Assembly (NCBI RefSeq): GCF_030272615.1
Contig: NC_081407.1
Coordinates: 150,225,744-150,289,743 of the forward strand
Direction: 5' to 3'
DNA: 64,000 nucleotides
DNA from: Cryptomeria japonica
Lineage: Eukaryota; Streptophyta; Pinopsida; Cupressales; Cupressaceae
Below are positions 46,986 to 59,480 of the stretch, one piece after another. The notes below the pieces were generated by a model. It was not told the DNA's origin. It did not search any database and saw only the letters and a list, made by a program, of their open reading frames with translations. A program made the translations under genes and the position numbers. The stretch's first letter is position 1. The number at the start of each line of letters is the position of its first letter.

Positions 46986-47315
46986 TAGATGTCCCTTATT
47001 CCTCCCATGCTTAGGCGCCAATATTTTTCGAATTGCATTAAATGCTAAATCTGCTAAAACTTTGGAATATATTTTAATTAAATTGGCATTTAATGAGTTC
47101 ACATAAGGCATTTAATAATTAATTTAGCCTTTTAAAAAATCGAAATTTTAAATTGCAAAGGCATTTAAATTAATTATTATTAAAATTAAATGAAAGGAGT
47201 GCGCTTGGGGTATTATTTCATTATTTTTATAAAGGTCGGCCTCCTCTTTTATTTAATTTTTGTTTATTTTAGGCTTATTTTCCAAGTCGGCCTATGGGCA
47301 ATTGCAATGCATGAG

Positions 47316-47328
47316 CGCCTATATAAGA
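47316..47328 (+). promoter_or_regulatory. Upstream TATA box of unit Y
   Basis: GCCTATATAAGAAAGG lies after the array and about 490 bp before the ORF start. A donor-like GAGAGGTATGG near 47636 and the acceptor-like TTGTGTAG at 47800-47807 suggest a short leader intron. This would let the ORF be expressed from its own promoter inside the LTR. Only the motifs are seen; activity is inferred. Confidence 0.45.
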
Positions 47329-47815
47329 AAGGTACTTTGAAACATTTTGATCCATCATTCAATCATTGTTTACATGCGATTTGGAGAAGCAATAGAAGGA
47401 GCGAAATTTCAATCCAAGGAGAAGTGCGAATTTTGATCCAAGGAGAGGTGCGAATTTTCAATCCAAGAAGGAGTGCGCATTTTGTTAGAGGTGGAGCGAG
47501 TTTCCCTCAAGGCGTTGAAGACCCAAAGAGTGGTGAAGTTGATGAAGGAGGCGCCTTTGCTAAAAGACTTCGATCTTCATTTTGCCTAGCAAATTTCTTA
47601 ATTTTTGCATCGTTTTTTAGAGGTAGTTCTCAAAGAGAGGTATGGCAAGATCTCCCTTGGTTTGAAATTTTGAATTTCCAATTGCGTAGTCGTATTTAGG
47701 AAATGATAATTCAAAGATTTATCATGAAGTTTCCTAAATTTAAAGCTTAAATCCAATCTATATTTCTATGTTCCAAGGTATATTGCTCATTATGAAATGT
47801 TGTGTAGGTGTCAAG

Positions 47816-50800
47816 ATGGCGACTCCAAAGGCAGGAGCATCCACCAGTCGTCCAGCCCTTATGAAGGAAGATCAAAGGAATGAAGAAATGGAGACCAAGA
47901 TCGTATCAAAATGGAGCAACATTGGAGATACCAACTTGGGAAACTTCAGTGTGAAGAAGTTTCGAGAGGTCCCTTACATTGGAAAGCCATCACCTGTCGC
48001 AAGGAGAATAATTGAAAGTGGCATTATCAAGGCGGCCGGCTTTCCTCCAGCAATCCAGTGCCATGAGCTGATGATCGAGTGTGCTCGCCATTATGACCCA
48101 CAGTCAAGATCGATCGTGTCCAAGGGAGGAAACACTTTGGCTTATCTTTTAGATGAGGCAATCAGTGAATCTCTCCATCTGCCAGAACATAAAGATATGA
48201 TTTACAAAAGCTTGGAAGGAGCAAGATCCATGTACGAAGATGATCCAGACACTTGCTTGAGCATCATCAATAAGAATTGGTTACTCAAAAGTCGTCCTCG
48301 CCTGAGCAAGATTACCAACACACCACATAGGATCGACTTCCAGGAGGAGTACAGAGATTTGATAACCTTACTCAATCGAGTTACAGGGGCTCCTCAAGCC
48401 TTCTATTTTGAGAAGTGGATGTTCTTCTTCATCCAAGTGATAGTTCAAGGAAAAGGAACAATTCATTGGGCTAGAATTATTAGCCATTGCTTGGACGTGC
48501 AGTTGAGAAGACTGAAGGCTACCAAGTCATTCCACATGAGCTCATACATCATGTATGCCTTGATCAGGAGTTTTGAATATGCAGGACTACCTCACAGAGG
48601 AGCGATTGGAAGAGGACCTGGAGAAGTCAGAGTTTGTGACTCTTATGTTCATTTTGCATCATCCACCTGGGAGTAATTACAAGTTAGTCAATGATACCTT
48701 CACAATGAACATCACCAGGACACTGCAAGGCGGGATTCACAATCGGCTATCTCAGGAGGCACAAGAACTTGTAAAGAGGTATGGTGCTTGGTTTATCCAA
48801 TTCCAGAAGTTTACATATATTAGAGTTCATGGGTGTCCTTCACCTCCATATATGTTGCCAAGATATCCGACAGACAGGATAGTACTACTTGAGGTGACTA
48901 GGCAGTTGGCAGCTTATGCGAAGGCATTCAGACACAGGCATGGAAATGGGATTCCTGTACCTATCATACTAGGGAATTCAGTTGAGGTATGTCCTAATGT
49001 TCCAGCTTTAGATGATGCAGAAAGGGAGTTGGCCTTATATTCATTTTCATTCTTTTCATTGAGGGAGAATTTTGATCCTTATGGGTATATAGAAGAGACA
49101 GTTGGTAGAAAATACAAGCATGAATGTCAGGTAGAGGACTTTTGGATGAATCTCTCAGATGATTTAGAAAAGAAAGATGCATTCCAGATTGCCTTTGGAT
49201 TTCATCAGGAAATGCAAAGTTTACAGAGTGGCCGATCAAGCTCAGGACAGTGGCAGGCACCTCCAGTCATCCTATGATAGAGAAGATAAGGCAGTAAAGA
49301 TAGATTGGAATGAACCTGAGGTTGTGGACTTAAAAGCTTTGATGGCCCCAGTTTTGTCTTGTACTCGCAGATGGGTTGATGTGCAACATCAAAAGTTGAG
49401 AGAGCAGAACATACCTATGACTTTTACTTTGGAGGAAAGATCGGCAGAAGGAGGAGCAAGTGCAAGTGAGGGCCATCCTCATCCTAGAAGCACAAGCGAA
49501 GGCAATCCTCACCCCAGAAGCGTAAGTGAAGGAAATCCTCATCCTAGAGGTGCAAAGAGGAAGGAAAGACCTGAGAAAAGAGAATCTTCCAAGAAGAAGC
49601 AAGAGGCCAATCGAGATCGCTCATCCGGCACATCTTCTCGACAAGAGAAGAGGACACTTGAAGTGGAGGAATCTATGGAATCAATGGTTCAGAATGATAA
49701 ACATGAAGAAGGACAGGCATCTCAACGTTCATCAAGTCAATCTCCCCAGGTCAATGAGCTACATGAAGACCAGAATGACGATGAAGCGACATCTCCTCTC
49801 CGGAAAGAAGAGCCACTACCTAAAGAAATACAAGTTAGAGAGACAAGGTCTACCATTCCAGATTGGTTGAAGGAGAGACTAACAAGGGTGATTGTGATCG
49901 AAGACGAAGATAATGTGATTGATTTAGATAGCCTTGTTGGAAATTCTCAGGGAGTAACAGAAAAGAAGAAGGCCACCAAAATGTCCAAGATGATCAGAGA
50001 TGAGACAGGGTCCAGGAAGTTGCAGATAGCTACACCGGCAGTGGACAAGTACGAGGGTGAAATCCTTGCAGAAGAATATGATGTAGAAACCGTTGAGCTT
50101 GGTCCACTCACCACCGAGCAGGCATTGGATGAGGCAACTGATTCATTTGAGGCACTTAAAGACAAGCTTAGAGGAGAAATGGAAAAGAATAGAAAACTTG
50201 AGAGAGAGGTCGGTGCTTGGAGAGGCTACTTTAGCCACCTCAGTCAGCCTTTGGGACGGTAGGATCCAACAGTATCTCCTGTGCAAGCACTTCCCCTTGA
50301 ATCAGTTGGTGAGACAGAGAGAGTCAAGAGCTTGGTCCAGCTTATGAGCTCTTGGATTGACAAATCCCATACAGTTGCCGTTGAGTTTGCAACAAGAATG
50401 ATGCAGACCATTCATCGGGCTATCCAGGTCCTTGAGATCATCCACAACCTAATGATAACAGTAGCCGCCTTTGCTCATACTAAAGATGTTATCATTCCTG
50501 TTCTTCAAGTAATCAGGCAAACACCAAGGAAGACCTTAGCGCAAGAAAAGATAATGGATGGAGGAGCTCATAATTTACTCCAGTGGTCTACTTTACTCCA
50601 AATGAAGGAAGTTCTTTTCGAGGACACCAGCACCAAATGCAATCAAGTGGAGGAGGTCATCCATCCAATCCAGGACAAGGTGTTTGGGGTTTTATGTACT
50701 ATTCTTGGTAGAAGGATCGAAGTTGAGACAGATGTGGATCTTCAAGAGTTGGAAGAAAGGGTCAAGGTCATCTTTTGCAAAGATGAGAATGTTATTACAG

Positions 50801-51042
50801 ATGAGCAAAGAGATCAAATGTTTGCTACTATGCTCCTGATTGAGAAAATCAAGGAACTCGAACCTGAATGGGACGCAGCTCTTCTCAAGGCCTTTGATCA
50901 GATTATTCACTTGGAATAACGAATGAGGAATCTTCCCGAGATTCCTATTGCTGAGATTGAGGGAATCGTGTCCAGATTCATTGCATATGCTAAAAAGGAG
51001 CATTGGAAAGGGAATAAGGTTCTAGAAGAGAGGTTGTTATAG
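47816..51042 (+). pseudogene. U3-encoded protein of unit Y, broken
   Basis: The ATG at 47816 follows a 3' splice-site-like TTGTGTAG. The frame runs with family motifs IGDTNLGNFSVKKF, AAGFPPAIQ and RHYDPQSR, then shifts near 48640-48660 and again near 49170-49185. Between the shifts is the block FTYIRVHG...YMLPRYPTDRIVLLEV. The last part has a three-fold peptide repeat EGNPHPRS (49480-49550), a charged Arg/Lys/Glu region, then a helical C-terminal domain. In-frame stops are at 50260-50262 and 50917-50919; the natural end appears to be 51040-51042. The ancestral product would be about 1070 residues. No RT, protease or integrase motif is seen. Confidence 0.65.
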
Positions 51043-51153
51043 ATGACATGGCACCTTAATTATCATTGGTCTATGTTTCCTAGATTTTTGTGCCAAATTA
51101 AATATTTGGCTATGCATTTAATATTGTTCAATAAAAAGGGAACTTTTGTAATA

Positions 51154-51171
51154 AAACCCTAATTAGGGTTT
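51154..51171 (+). promoter_or_regulatory. Telobox palindrome in the Y promoter region
   Basis: AAACCCTAATTAGGGTTT holds the telobox word AAACCCTAA in both orientations. Close versions lie at the same place in T (62756-62770) and H (35836-35853), upstream of the core promoter. Teloboxes are known plant cis-elements bound by telomere-repeat-binding factors. Confidence 0.6.
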
Positions 51172-51209
51172 AGGTGTCAGAATCTCAGCCGTTGATCTTC
51201 TTTTGATCT

Positions 51210-51246
51210 GGGCCGTTCATTGTAATTGAGGATGCTATATATACCC
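51210..51246 (+). promoter_or_regulatory. Core promoter of unit Y (LTR U3/R border)
   Basis: GGGCCGTTCATTGTAATTGAGG is followed by CTATATATACC. This agrees with the arrangement in units F and T and loosely with B and H, and would drive transcription of a full retroelement from the 5' LTR. Confidence 0.6.
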
Positions 51247-52265
51247 TCATTCATTTTCATTTTGTAATTAGAGATAGAGCAATAAGAAATAGTTAGAAGT
51301 TTAGAGCTTTTGGAGAGAAGAAAGTTAGTTTTGTAGCAAGATTGAGTTTTGAAGAAAGAATTTCAAACAATTGTTGTCTATTTTGGCTTTGAGATCAATA
51401 AAATATTGAAGTTATGGTGTTTTATTGCAATTCTTGTGGCTATCTTCATGGTTGTTTGTTTTCTTGAATCATTCTCAGTCAAAGTAGTATTTAAGTTTGA
51501 AGGACTAAGTGTTGGGCTTGATTTTGGTGAATATTCACGTTCCAAACCACTAGCTTCTTACTGATTGTAGGAACGCCTTGTGTGGTCAATTGGAGAGACT
51601 TGAATTGCTTAAACCTTCAATCGTCATTGAGCTTTGGATATGTGCCTTTGTGGTAGTGTCCATGATCCTTGATGAATTGAAAATCATTTGTTACCTTAGA
51701 AGATCGCATCAATTTCAGTTGGGTTGTTATTTCATGGCAATATTGAAATTGGTAGAATCTTGCCAAGTCTAGCCAACATTAGGTCATTCTTAGGATTAGA
51801 TTAGAATTTATCCCTTGCAAACTCTACCCTTTGATCTTTTTTGAGAACTTGTTAGTTTAGAGAAATCTTGTTCCTACAGCTTGGAGGACGTAAGGCCCCT
51901 TGATGAAACAGCATTCACAACGACCACTGGTGCTTATCCACACGTAGAGACCCTACATAAAAGAACATTGGAGTCACCCTGATTGATCCTTTTTTGCGAC
52001 ATCTTCAGCAATCAGAGGCTTTATTCAAGAGAGGATAAGGTACCCTTGGGTATTTTATTCTGTGTATGATTGTGTACAAAATACACGTCAACACAACTAC
52101 AGTCCTAATTGGACATAACTTGTAGTTGCCTTACATGTAATTACAAAAGTGTAAGTAATGTGTAACTTGCGTTTTACAAAGATAATTTTACATGTAACTT
52201 GTCAAAACAAAATTACAACTAAAGATTACAAAAGCGAGAAAGTACAACTAAGTGTTGAAAAACAC

Positions 52266-55200
52266 TTAAGTTGCATTACGTGAAGAAACGAATCCTCTAA
52301 ACTTCTGGATGCTCATTTGTAGTTCCTCGGAATTCGGTTCTTGGGTGTTCTTGGCAACAACCATGGTCTTCACAATAGTGTCATGACATCGGAGCAGCGC
52401 AGAGTTGTTTTTATCCAGGATAGACTGGATTTGATGCAAAAAGGCTTGGTGTTTCATCAATATCTGAATTGAAGCGGCCGAGAATTGTTCGCTCTTCCAT
52501 TCATTATGAATCCTCATCTGTAAATCAGCATAAACTTCTTCTGGAAACAACTCTCCATCCTGATTTAATATGTTGCAGGAGGCCTTTTCACAATGTGAGA
52601 CAATATCTCGAAAAACTTCACCCCGGAATCTCTTTGCATCACCGATCTCCTCAATGAGGGATTTAAGAACAAGGGTCTTGTTTTCTAGGAGTTCTTCAAA
52701 TTCCAAGTACATGATCCTGGAAGAGATGATGGCATGCTCTTGCAAAACACTCAACTGTTGTTGGGGCATGGTACGCTAGATTGTCAAACTTTCTTCAGCA
52801 CTTTCCAAATTCTTTTTGAAAGTATTAGAAGTCTGATCCAATTTCTCCTCAATGGTCTCTAACTTAGACATCATCTGAAAAATGTCTTTCATTACTTGTG
52901 CACATAGATCATGAAGCTGATCAACCCAGGAATCAAGTGCTTGTACCTTCTGAGCAGCCCTTTCCACTCCACGAATTGATTCTTGGGAACCAGAAGAACC
53001 TATGGAGTTACTCCCTTCAGCAGCAGGTTTTGTGATTTTATGAATGGCTGCCATAAGTTGTCGGTTTTCCTCTTCTAGCTTGTCTTTCTTTGCTAGAAGC
53101 TCATCACACCTTTGCACCAGAGAAGCAACAGAAAATTGAGCATCATGTTTAATGACCTCATGTGTCTGTTTGCCCAACTCTATCCTTGTAACCTTATAAT
53201 TGGCAGCTGACATTTCCTCAAGTGGCTTATCTGCAATAGGTTCCACAATTTCAGCTACCTTCATCTTGTTGTTGTCAACAGTTACTCTGGAGATAGTCTT
53301 GGCCTTCTTAGCAACTTTGGATCTGGACTGTTTCAGTTGCTGATAGTCGAAGGCATTAGGTGAGATTTCTTGCTTCTTCCTTTTCGGAGTAAAAGAACTG
53401 AGCCATGGAGGCAAAGTCATCAACTCCCCTTCAATAGCAGTTGTAGGCAAAGGAGAAGTAGTTTCGGTTTGAATCATCGTGGTCATCCTGGGAGGAATAT
53501 CTGTTTGGACAGCGACCACGGTTTGCTCAGTTACCAATGGGCATGAAGATTGCCTCATGAATTCTTCAAAACCAGAAGTAGAAGTATCAATTTCTGACAG
53601 CCGAATGCAAGTAGGAATATCCTCAGGAACTTGCAACACACTTTCTTGTTGATGATTAGTAGATGGCTCATATGCTGAAATGGGAATAGCATTCTGAGGA
53701 GATTCATCCACAAGCAAATCAGGATGAGAAAGAGGTGTCTCAATGGAAACTGGAGGAATGATCTCATGAGGCGAGTCTGAAACTGGAGACTTAGGAGCAT
53801 CATCAAATTGCTGCCCTTCTTCTAGATTATCCAGATCGATCACCTGAACATGGAATCATGATTTTTCCTTCCCACGAACTGTCGTCTCTTCAGGAGGAAG
53901 CACTATTGCCTGACTTACTCGCAACTTGATCCTTGTGCCCGAAGATGATGCACCCTCCTTGTTGTCAACCTGAATCTCAGACTTATGTCCAAGAGGCCCT
54001 ATAGAATCATCTTTTTTTCCAACCTTGATTTTTATAAGTCTAATAGCATTATTTTTCAACCATGCGTTAGTGTTAGCCAAGATAGGCTGAAATTTCTCAA
54101 GGATGGATATGCACTCTTTGTGTGACCATTGGATCAAAGGAAGTGGAGCTTCCTCAACCCTCCGAGAAATGTATTCAGGATCAAGTATGTGCCCATCATC
54201 AATCATCCCTTGTGGGATATCCACTAAGTTCAAATCAACAATTTGCTCAACAGTGAGCCTGCAGTAATCCATCTTCAGAACTTTGGCTTCTGTGCGGAGA
54301 TCTACCCAGATGTCCTCAATGCGATGCACATGCACAAAGGATTTCTTGATCTTCTCCTTCATACCCCTGTAATCAAAATCAGCTCTAGGTTTAAACTTTT
54401 TGAGCTTGATTTCCTGCAATTCAGTCTCCATCGCCTTAGCTTTCACAAATATGACAAGGGAATACCGGCCAATTTTCAGTGGATTTGTGGTAGAGATCCC
54501 CATTCCAACCTTGTGTCTAGCAGACTGAAAAGTGTGGACAGCCATGATCTGTCTTCCCAACTCCATAAAAATGATCTTATCAGTTGGGTATCTGGGAAGC
54601 ATATATGGCTGACCACCATATCATTTGATCCTCATATAGGTGAAGGTGGGAAACTGTAGAAACAAACATCCATATTCGCACACCCTTTCCCATGCCTCAT
54701 CTGATACTCTTTTGTTCTTCAGAGTTCTGTCAAACTGACACATGAAATATCCGAAGAATGCATCTTGAACTCTTCTGAAATGCAATCTGCTGGGTCTCAA
54801 TGGCAACTGGTCATAATATTCTCAAACTGGTATAAGTGAGCGATCACCCTTGGTAGAAAGACCTGGAAAGTGTCTAAGTGATGCTGCCAAGTATACCAAA
54901 TACGAATTCATGAAGAAAGTCATGGTGGTAGGGACTGCTGCAAGTTGTTCACACAAGACATCGCTGATGACTTCTCCCCATGAAATGCGATGAGACTGCT
55001 TTATGAACATGATGAATTGGTACATCCATGGCTCAAAGACATTAGAATACTCGAGGCCCATCATCCTGCTGAGAAGGGTTATGGTGTCTCCTATCTCCCA
55101 TTTGAAATCCCAGCGGTACAACTTTGCCCACCTTGAGAAGGAGGCTTGTGGCTCTTGGATCCACCTGTTGATATGTCGCTTGCAATCTTTTTCCCTCTTC

Positions 55201-55618
55201 ACTTAATACTCTGCTGCACTTTCTTTGGAGATTTCCATGTAAACAGGTGCAGGAGGTATTTTGAAGACCTTCTCGATCGTATCTACATCAAGACGGATTA
55301 TAGCTTCGCCATCATCATTTTTGATGACTCTTGTCTCTTTATCAAAATGATGGGCGCAGGCAAGAACAAACTCAGGTTCTAGGGCAGCCACCGGGAAAGA
55401 AGATGCATGATGGATATGGCTGTCCAACAACCGCTGGATGCATGATGGATATGGCTGTCCAACAACCGCTGCAAGTTATTATCCTGTGGATCTTCTACCC
55501 TCTTGGTGAATTCCGACATATCCACGTGCCCTATTTCCGTATCTCTGATACGATTCAAAGGGGAAGAAACTTGGGAAGGTGCTACCTCATTTTTATATTT
55601 TTCATATTTGTGCTTCAT
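52266..55618 (-). pseudogene. U3-encoded protein of unit V, broken
   Basis: From 55430 down to 52266 a single frame holds the protein, interrupted by stops at 55203-55205, 54822-54824, 54621-54623, 53856-53858 and 52776-52778. The first part (55618-55379) is in another frame because a 35-bp tandem duplication (about 55396-55465) shifts the frame. Motifs match the other copies: IRDTEIGHVDMSEF, then FEPWMYQFIMFI, then LQFPTFTYMRI and YMLPRYPTDKIIFMEL. The C-terminal third is coiled-coil-like with long charged helices. Ancestral length is about 1100 residues. V is more diverged from Y than T is. Confidence 0.65.
55396..55465. repeat. 35-bp tandem duplication inside the V reading frame
   Basis: The segment GCATGATGGATATGGCTGTC plus the following CAACAACCGCTGGAT is present twice in direct succession. 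Because 35 is not a multiple of three, it breaks the frame near the N-terminus. Confidence 0.8.
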
Positions 55619-55849
55619 CTTTTTTCAAATTGGAGATGCCGACAAATCAGACATTGATTGAGAACCTGGAATATTGTGATGAAGACTTAAAAGAGTTAAG
55701 ACAACATCATAGTCAGCTGCGAATATCATTCTTCCTTCTTCAAATGGGAACTCAAATGGGAAAAACTTCGATTCTTGAACTTCACGATTTTGTGAGAGAG
55801 AGGGGAAATATATAGAAATGGGAAAATCTTGACTTTGACCAATTTCGGA

Positions 55850-57600
55850 TCTTGGGGAAATTTTTGCAAGTATACAAGTTGGAAAGAACATACATGCAAT
55901 CGAGGTTTTAAAACCCGAATGGAAGTACACTTGTAAATTTACAAATGGAGAAATGGATGGAAAATGAGAATTTGACTTGCGGAAAATGATGGAAATGGAA
56001 AGTACGGATATGGGAAACATGAATAGATAGAAATGGAAAAATCCGGGAATGTCATTTTCATGAAAATGGGAAGAACTTTTCAACATGTAATCCGGTTTTT
56101 AAAACCCAAATTTGAAAAAGTGGGGGGGGGGGTATTTCACGCTTTTCAACTTGGAATTTTAACCAAAAATGGTTAAATTCCTTAATCGTAAGGGAAGAAC
56201 AAGAATTTCCAGCTAACTTGTAATCGAGATTAAAAATTCCCAAATACAAATAAAGAGGGAATATGGGAAGAACAATGCAATTCAAAAATTGCATACCAAG
56301 GGGAAGATCTCTCTCACAAAAACCGATTTTTTTGGGGAAGAACAACATATTTTAAAAAATGCAACTAATAAGGAAAACTAAGAAAACAAGAAAATAATAA
56401 AATGAAACAAAGAAAGAAAAGAGAACATACCTTGCTTCAAACTGAAAATGCTTCTCCAAAAATGCAATCAAACCTGGAATGAAGAAGAATATCCAATAAA
56501 TAGAAGCAAACCGCAATCCCCAAACCCTTGCCACGTTTTTGGAAAAACGTGGTTATAGATGCAAGAAAATAGGGCCAAATCCTTAGGGAAATACCATGTA
56601 TGAAAGTGTCAAAGCCAAACGCCCAAGGAGGAGATGAAGAAATGACATTAAACCCTTCCAATACACAGCCAAAGGTGGGTCACGTGGAAAAAACGTGGCA
56701 ACAAATGCTTCTTGAATGGCTCATTAAATGACTGAAAACTTATCACAAACTCCACGCCTAGGTAAGAGAGGTAAAAACGAACTAGGAGATTGCAGCTTCA
56801 TGAAGTCTTGATCCCCCAAAATGTGGCATTTTGGAAACACGTGGTTGCTGATTTGGACCAAAAAAACAGTAAATGCAAACCCCAAATTGCGTGATAAGTG
56901 TTTTCAAATGCATAAGAATAGGGTGAAATCCAAAACGCCTCTCCTTCCTAGAAGATCTCCACAAAAATCGCTTGAAAACTTCAACAAATTTGCTTCCAAC
57001 TGAAAATCGGGTTTTTTGGAGACAAGAACAAGTTCGAATTTGCACATACATGTGAAAATCGGGTTTTAGAGAAGATATGACAAGTTCGAATTTGCACTTT
57101 TTCACTTACAAAGCCAAATTCGGGTTTTTGGGAATGAATTGCAAGTTTGAAATTGTCAAAAATGCACTTTATGTGTAAAATCGGGTTTTTTAGACCAAAG
57201 TGCAAGTTTAAAATTGTCACTTTTTCACATGCAAGGCAAAATCGGGATTTTTGGAGAGAGATGCAAGTTTTACTCACTTGTAAAGGGGAAATAAAACCCC
57301 TACAACAAGTTATAACTTACTTGCACATATGTAATAGGGGTTTAAAATCCCTATTACATGTAAAAACCATTAAAGTAGGGGTTTTTGGAGAGAACTACAA
57401 GTTTACTTGTAACTTAACCAAAAAATCCCTATTTTAACTAAAAAAGCCAAAAAACGATAAAAAGAATAAAAACAACGAAGGGGAAATTTAAAACAAATTA
57501 CAAGTATTCATTTTTTAATAAAAGTGCACATGTAATAAGCTAAAAATTCCCCTACAAAGACCAAAACAATGGACATCATTAAAACTTGCAGTTTGAAGAA
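55850..57600 (-). repeat. Tandem array of unit V
   Basis: Words such as AAAATCGGGTTTTT and GCAAGTTTGAAATTG recur at roughly 60-90 bp. It is the inverted counterpart of the U array (40960-42780), so the two can pair across the nest. Confidence 0.7.
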
Positions 57601-57948
57601 AATTCTCCACCTGCAGTCAGGATTTTAAAACCCGAAAGTGAAGGAAAGACATAGCAAACGAACCCAGAATTTGACGAAATTCGAAACCTAGTTTGAGGAT
57701 GGATTGAGGATTAAACCAGTCCAAGGATTAGTCGAAATTATGCCTCGGGAAGCATGCCATAGAGTAAATTTTTTTCATTTTTTCACAAAAATTTCATGTA
57801 ATGGTCCTTCATTTTTGAAAACAAAAATGAGGACAACAAGGATTGTAGTTGGAATAAGTCATAGTTAGTTGTTGAATAAGTCTTGGTGGTTGAGAGAATT
57901 TCTCAAGTTAGTTAGGATTCTCCCACTTTTTTCTCAAGGCTCCTCTCC

Positions 57949-57956
57949 TATAAATA
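57949..57956 (+). promoter_or_regulatory. TATA box of unit U
   Basis: CCTATAAATACTTGAGGGG lies in the last 950 bp of U. The same sequence occurs inverted at 44141-44150 in unit V, showing it is part of the conserved LTR end of this subfamily. Confidence 0.5.
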
Positions 57957-58849
57957 CTTGAGGGGGTCTATTGTAATTGTTAATCTTTTGGCAATGCAAC
58001 AAAGTTCTGTCAGTTTGTATGTGCACTTTAAGACTTCGAGCTTAGATGTAAATCAGATTGTTTTCAATAAAAGAGGCAAGTTGTGTTGAGACTTTGTGCC
58101 AATTTAAGTTGTTATGGGACGACATTTTCTAGAGTTGATTGTGAGTTTTGTTCTATTGTGAAAGAGGGATTTAAATTCAATCTTGCAGACTTTGAGCTAC
58201 TAATTGTATTTAGAGTTATATGTTTGGTTTTCAGATTTGGTCTTGGAGACTTTGAGCTGCTTATCATATCTGAAACTAGTGTGGAAAGCTAAAGTGGGAA
58301 GATAGCTTGTAGACTTTGTGCTGCTTCTATTTTTAAGACTTGTGCATGTAAGGTGAAGTGCATCATGTAATTAGACTTTGAGCTGCTACATATTGTGCTT
58401 AGTTAGCAGAAAATCATCTAAAAAGGTTGATAGGAGAATAGATAGTTGAAGACTTTGAGCTTTCTTTCTGTTTTCCCGTCCTGGGGAAGTGATGGAGGTC
58501 TTTGTGCCTTCATGGAAACTTTGCTTCCCTTTATGTTCCAAAAATCCTACAAAAAAGTCTCATTTTTGTATTTGTTGTTATTTATTTCCAATTGCTATTA
58601 CTTTTCTGTGAAGAGAAAAGAGTATAGTTTTTCTTGAAAGAAGAAGAAAGATTGTTGTCCCACCCATATTAGATTAGTTTAGTTTGTAGATAGGGGGAGC
58701 CTTCCCTAAATTAGAAGAGTATCATATTCACACTATGGCTGAAACCACAATTTTGTACATCCCCCAGGTGTACAAAATTTTCAACCAACATAGTGAAAAC
58801 TCAAGGTGAAAACATGTTTAAGAAGAGGCTTGCGTTATAATAATATTAT

Positions 58850-59480
58850 ATTTGCCAAGTGTGATTGCTAAGTTGCTGACTTTGGCGATTTTTCTCCACC
58901 TAGGCGATTTTGGTGAAGTGTCTACTTGACACATTTGGAGCTGAAAGTTAGTTTTGTTGTTCATTTTCTGCCTATTTCCAGTTGGATGATATTTCCTGGT
59001 AGCCATTGGAGCAAGTTTTGAAGAGATTTTTTAAGATTTGGGTGATTTTGGAGGTGGTGCCACTTCTCCAAGTGGGGTGATTTTATTTGGGAGATCATTC
59101 TTCCCCATGTTTGGCGCATTTCCTCCATAGTTGTGGGCTGTCATTGTTGCTCCTTGCTGTTATAATTTTTAGACCTGAGTTTTCCTCCATTGCTGAAGAT
59201 TATTTGGACTCCATGGTTGACTAGGAACACAATTTTTCAGAATAATTCTTCATTTCCAGCCACTTGCCAACTCGGGCAATTTCACTTGGAAGTCATTTTT
59301 GTATCATTTTGTGGCCATTTTCTGAGTTTGCCACCATCGTTAGAGGTGTTGGTAAGTCTGAAACCTTCATTTTCGGACTTGTCTTCAAACTGAAAATTCA
59401 TTTCCAGCCCTATATTTGTGCTCAGATTTACCAATTTTTGCCTTGGGAAAATTGTTTTTATTCCACATTTGCATTTCACG
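58850..59480 (+). repeat. Second part of the X/T array
   Basis: Diverged words containing GGCGATTTTT, GGTGATTTT and GCAATTTCACTTGGAAGT recur every 50-100 bp before the ORF. No gene is visible from here to 59905. Confidence 0.45.

Larger units (their letters stand above)
44251..52093 (+). mobile_element. Unit Y: giant LTR unit inserted in V
   Basis: It is flanked by exact CAACT duplications (44246-44250 and 52094-52098). It opens TGTTGTGACCATTTCACAC, followed by a hairpin GCCCCATTAAAATGGGG, and ends ACACGTCAACA. In order it has a 15-copy array (44700-46985), an upstream TATA box (about 47319), a probable leader intron, a broken ORF (47816-51042), a telobox palindrome (51154-51171), a second TATA (about 51235) and the R/U5 end. 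At 7.8 kb with no internal retroelement it is best read as a solo LTR. Confidence 0.8.
43335..57838 (-). mobile_element. Unit V: same-family unit inserted in U, with a broken ORF
   Basis: It is the same family as U in the opposite orientation: on the minus strand it opens TGTTGTCCTCATTTTTG at 57838 and ends CAACCAACA at 43335. The flanks are AGGAC (43330-43334) and AGGAT (57839-57843), a duplication with one change. Joining the U flanks recreates the sequence found uninterrupted in V around its own copy of that site. V's own sequence is about 6.7 kb and holds an array (57600-55850), the ORF (55618-52266) and a TATA box (44141-44150). Unit Y interrupts it. Confidence 0.75.
40751..58790 (+). 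mobile_element. Unit U: giant LTR unit nested in X/T, no protein gene
   Basis: It is flanked by TAGTG on both sides (40746-40750 and 58791-58795). It opens TGTTGTCCTCATTTTTG and ends TTTCAACCAACA. Its own sequence is 40751-43334 plus 57844-58790, about 3.5 kb; the rest is unit V. The array (about 40960-42780) repeats words like ACTTGTAA, AAACCCGATTTT and GCAAGTTT. The place of the ORF holds an unrelated stretch (42800-43200) with no long frame. A TATA box (CCTATAAATACTTG) lies at about 57949. Confidence 0.8.
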
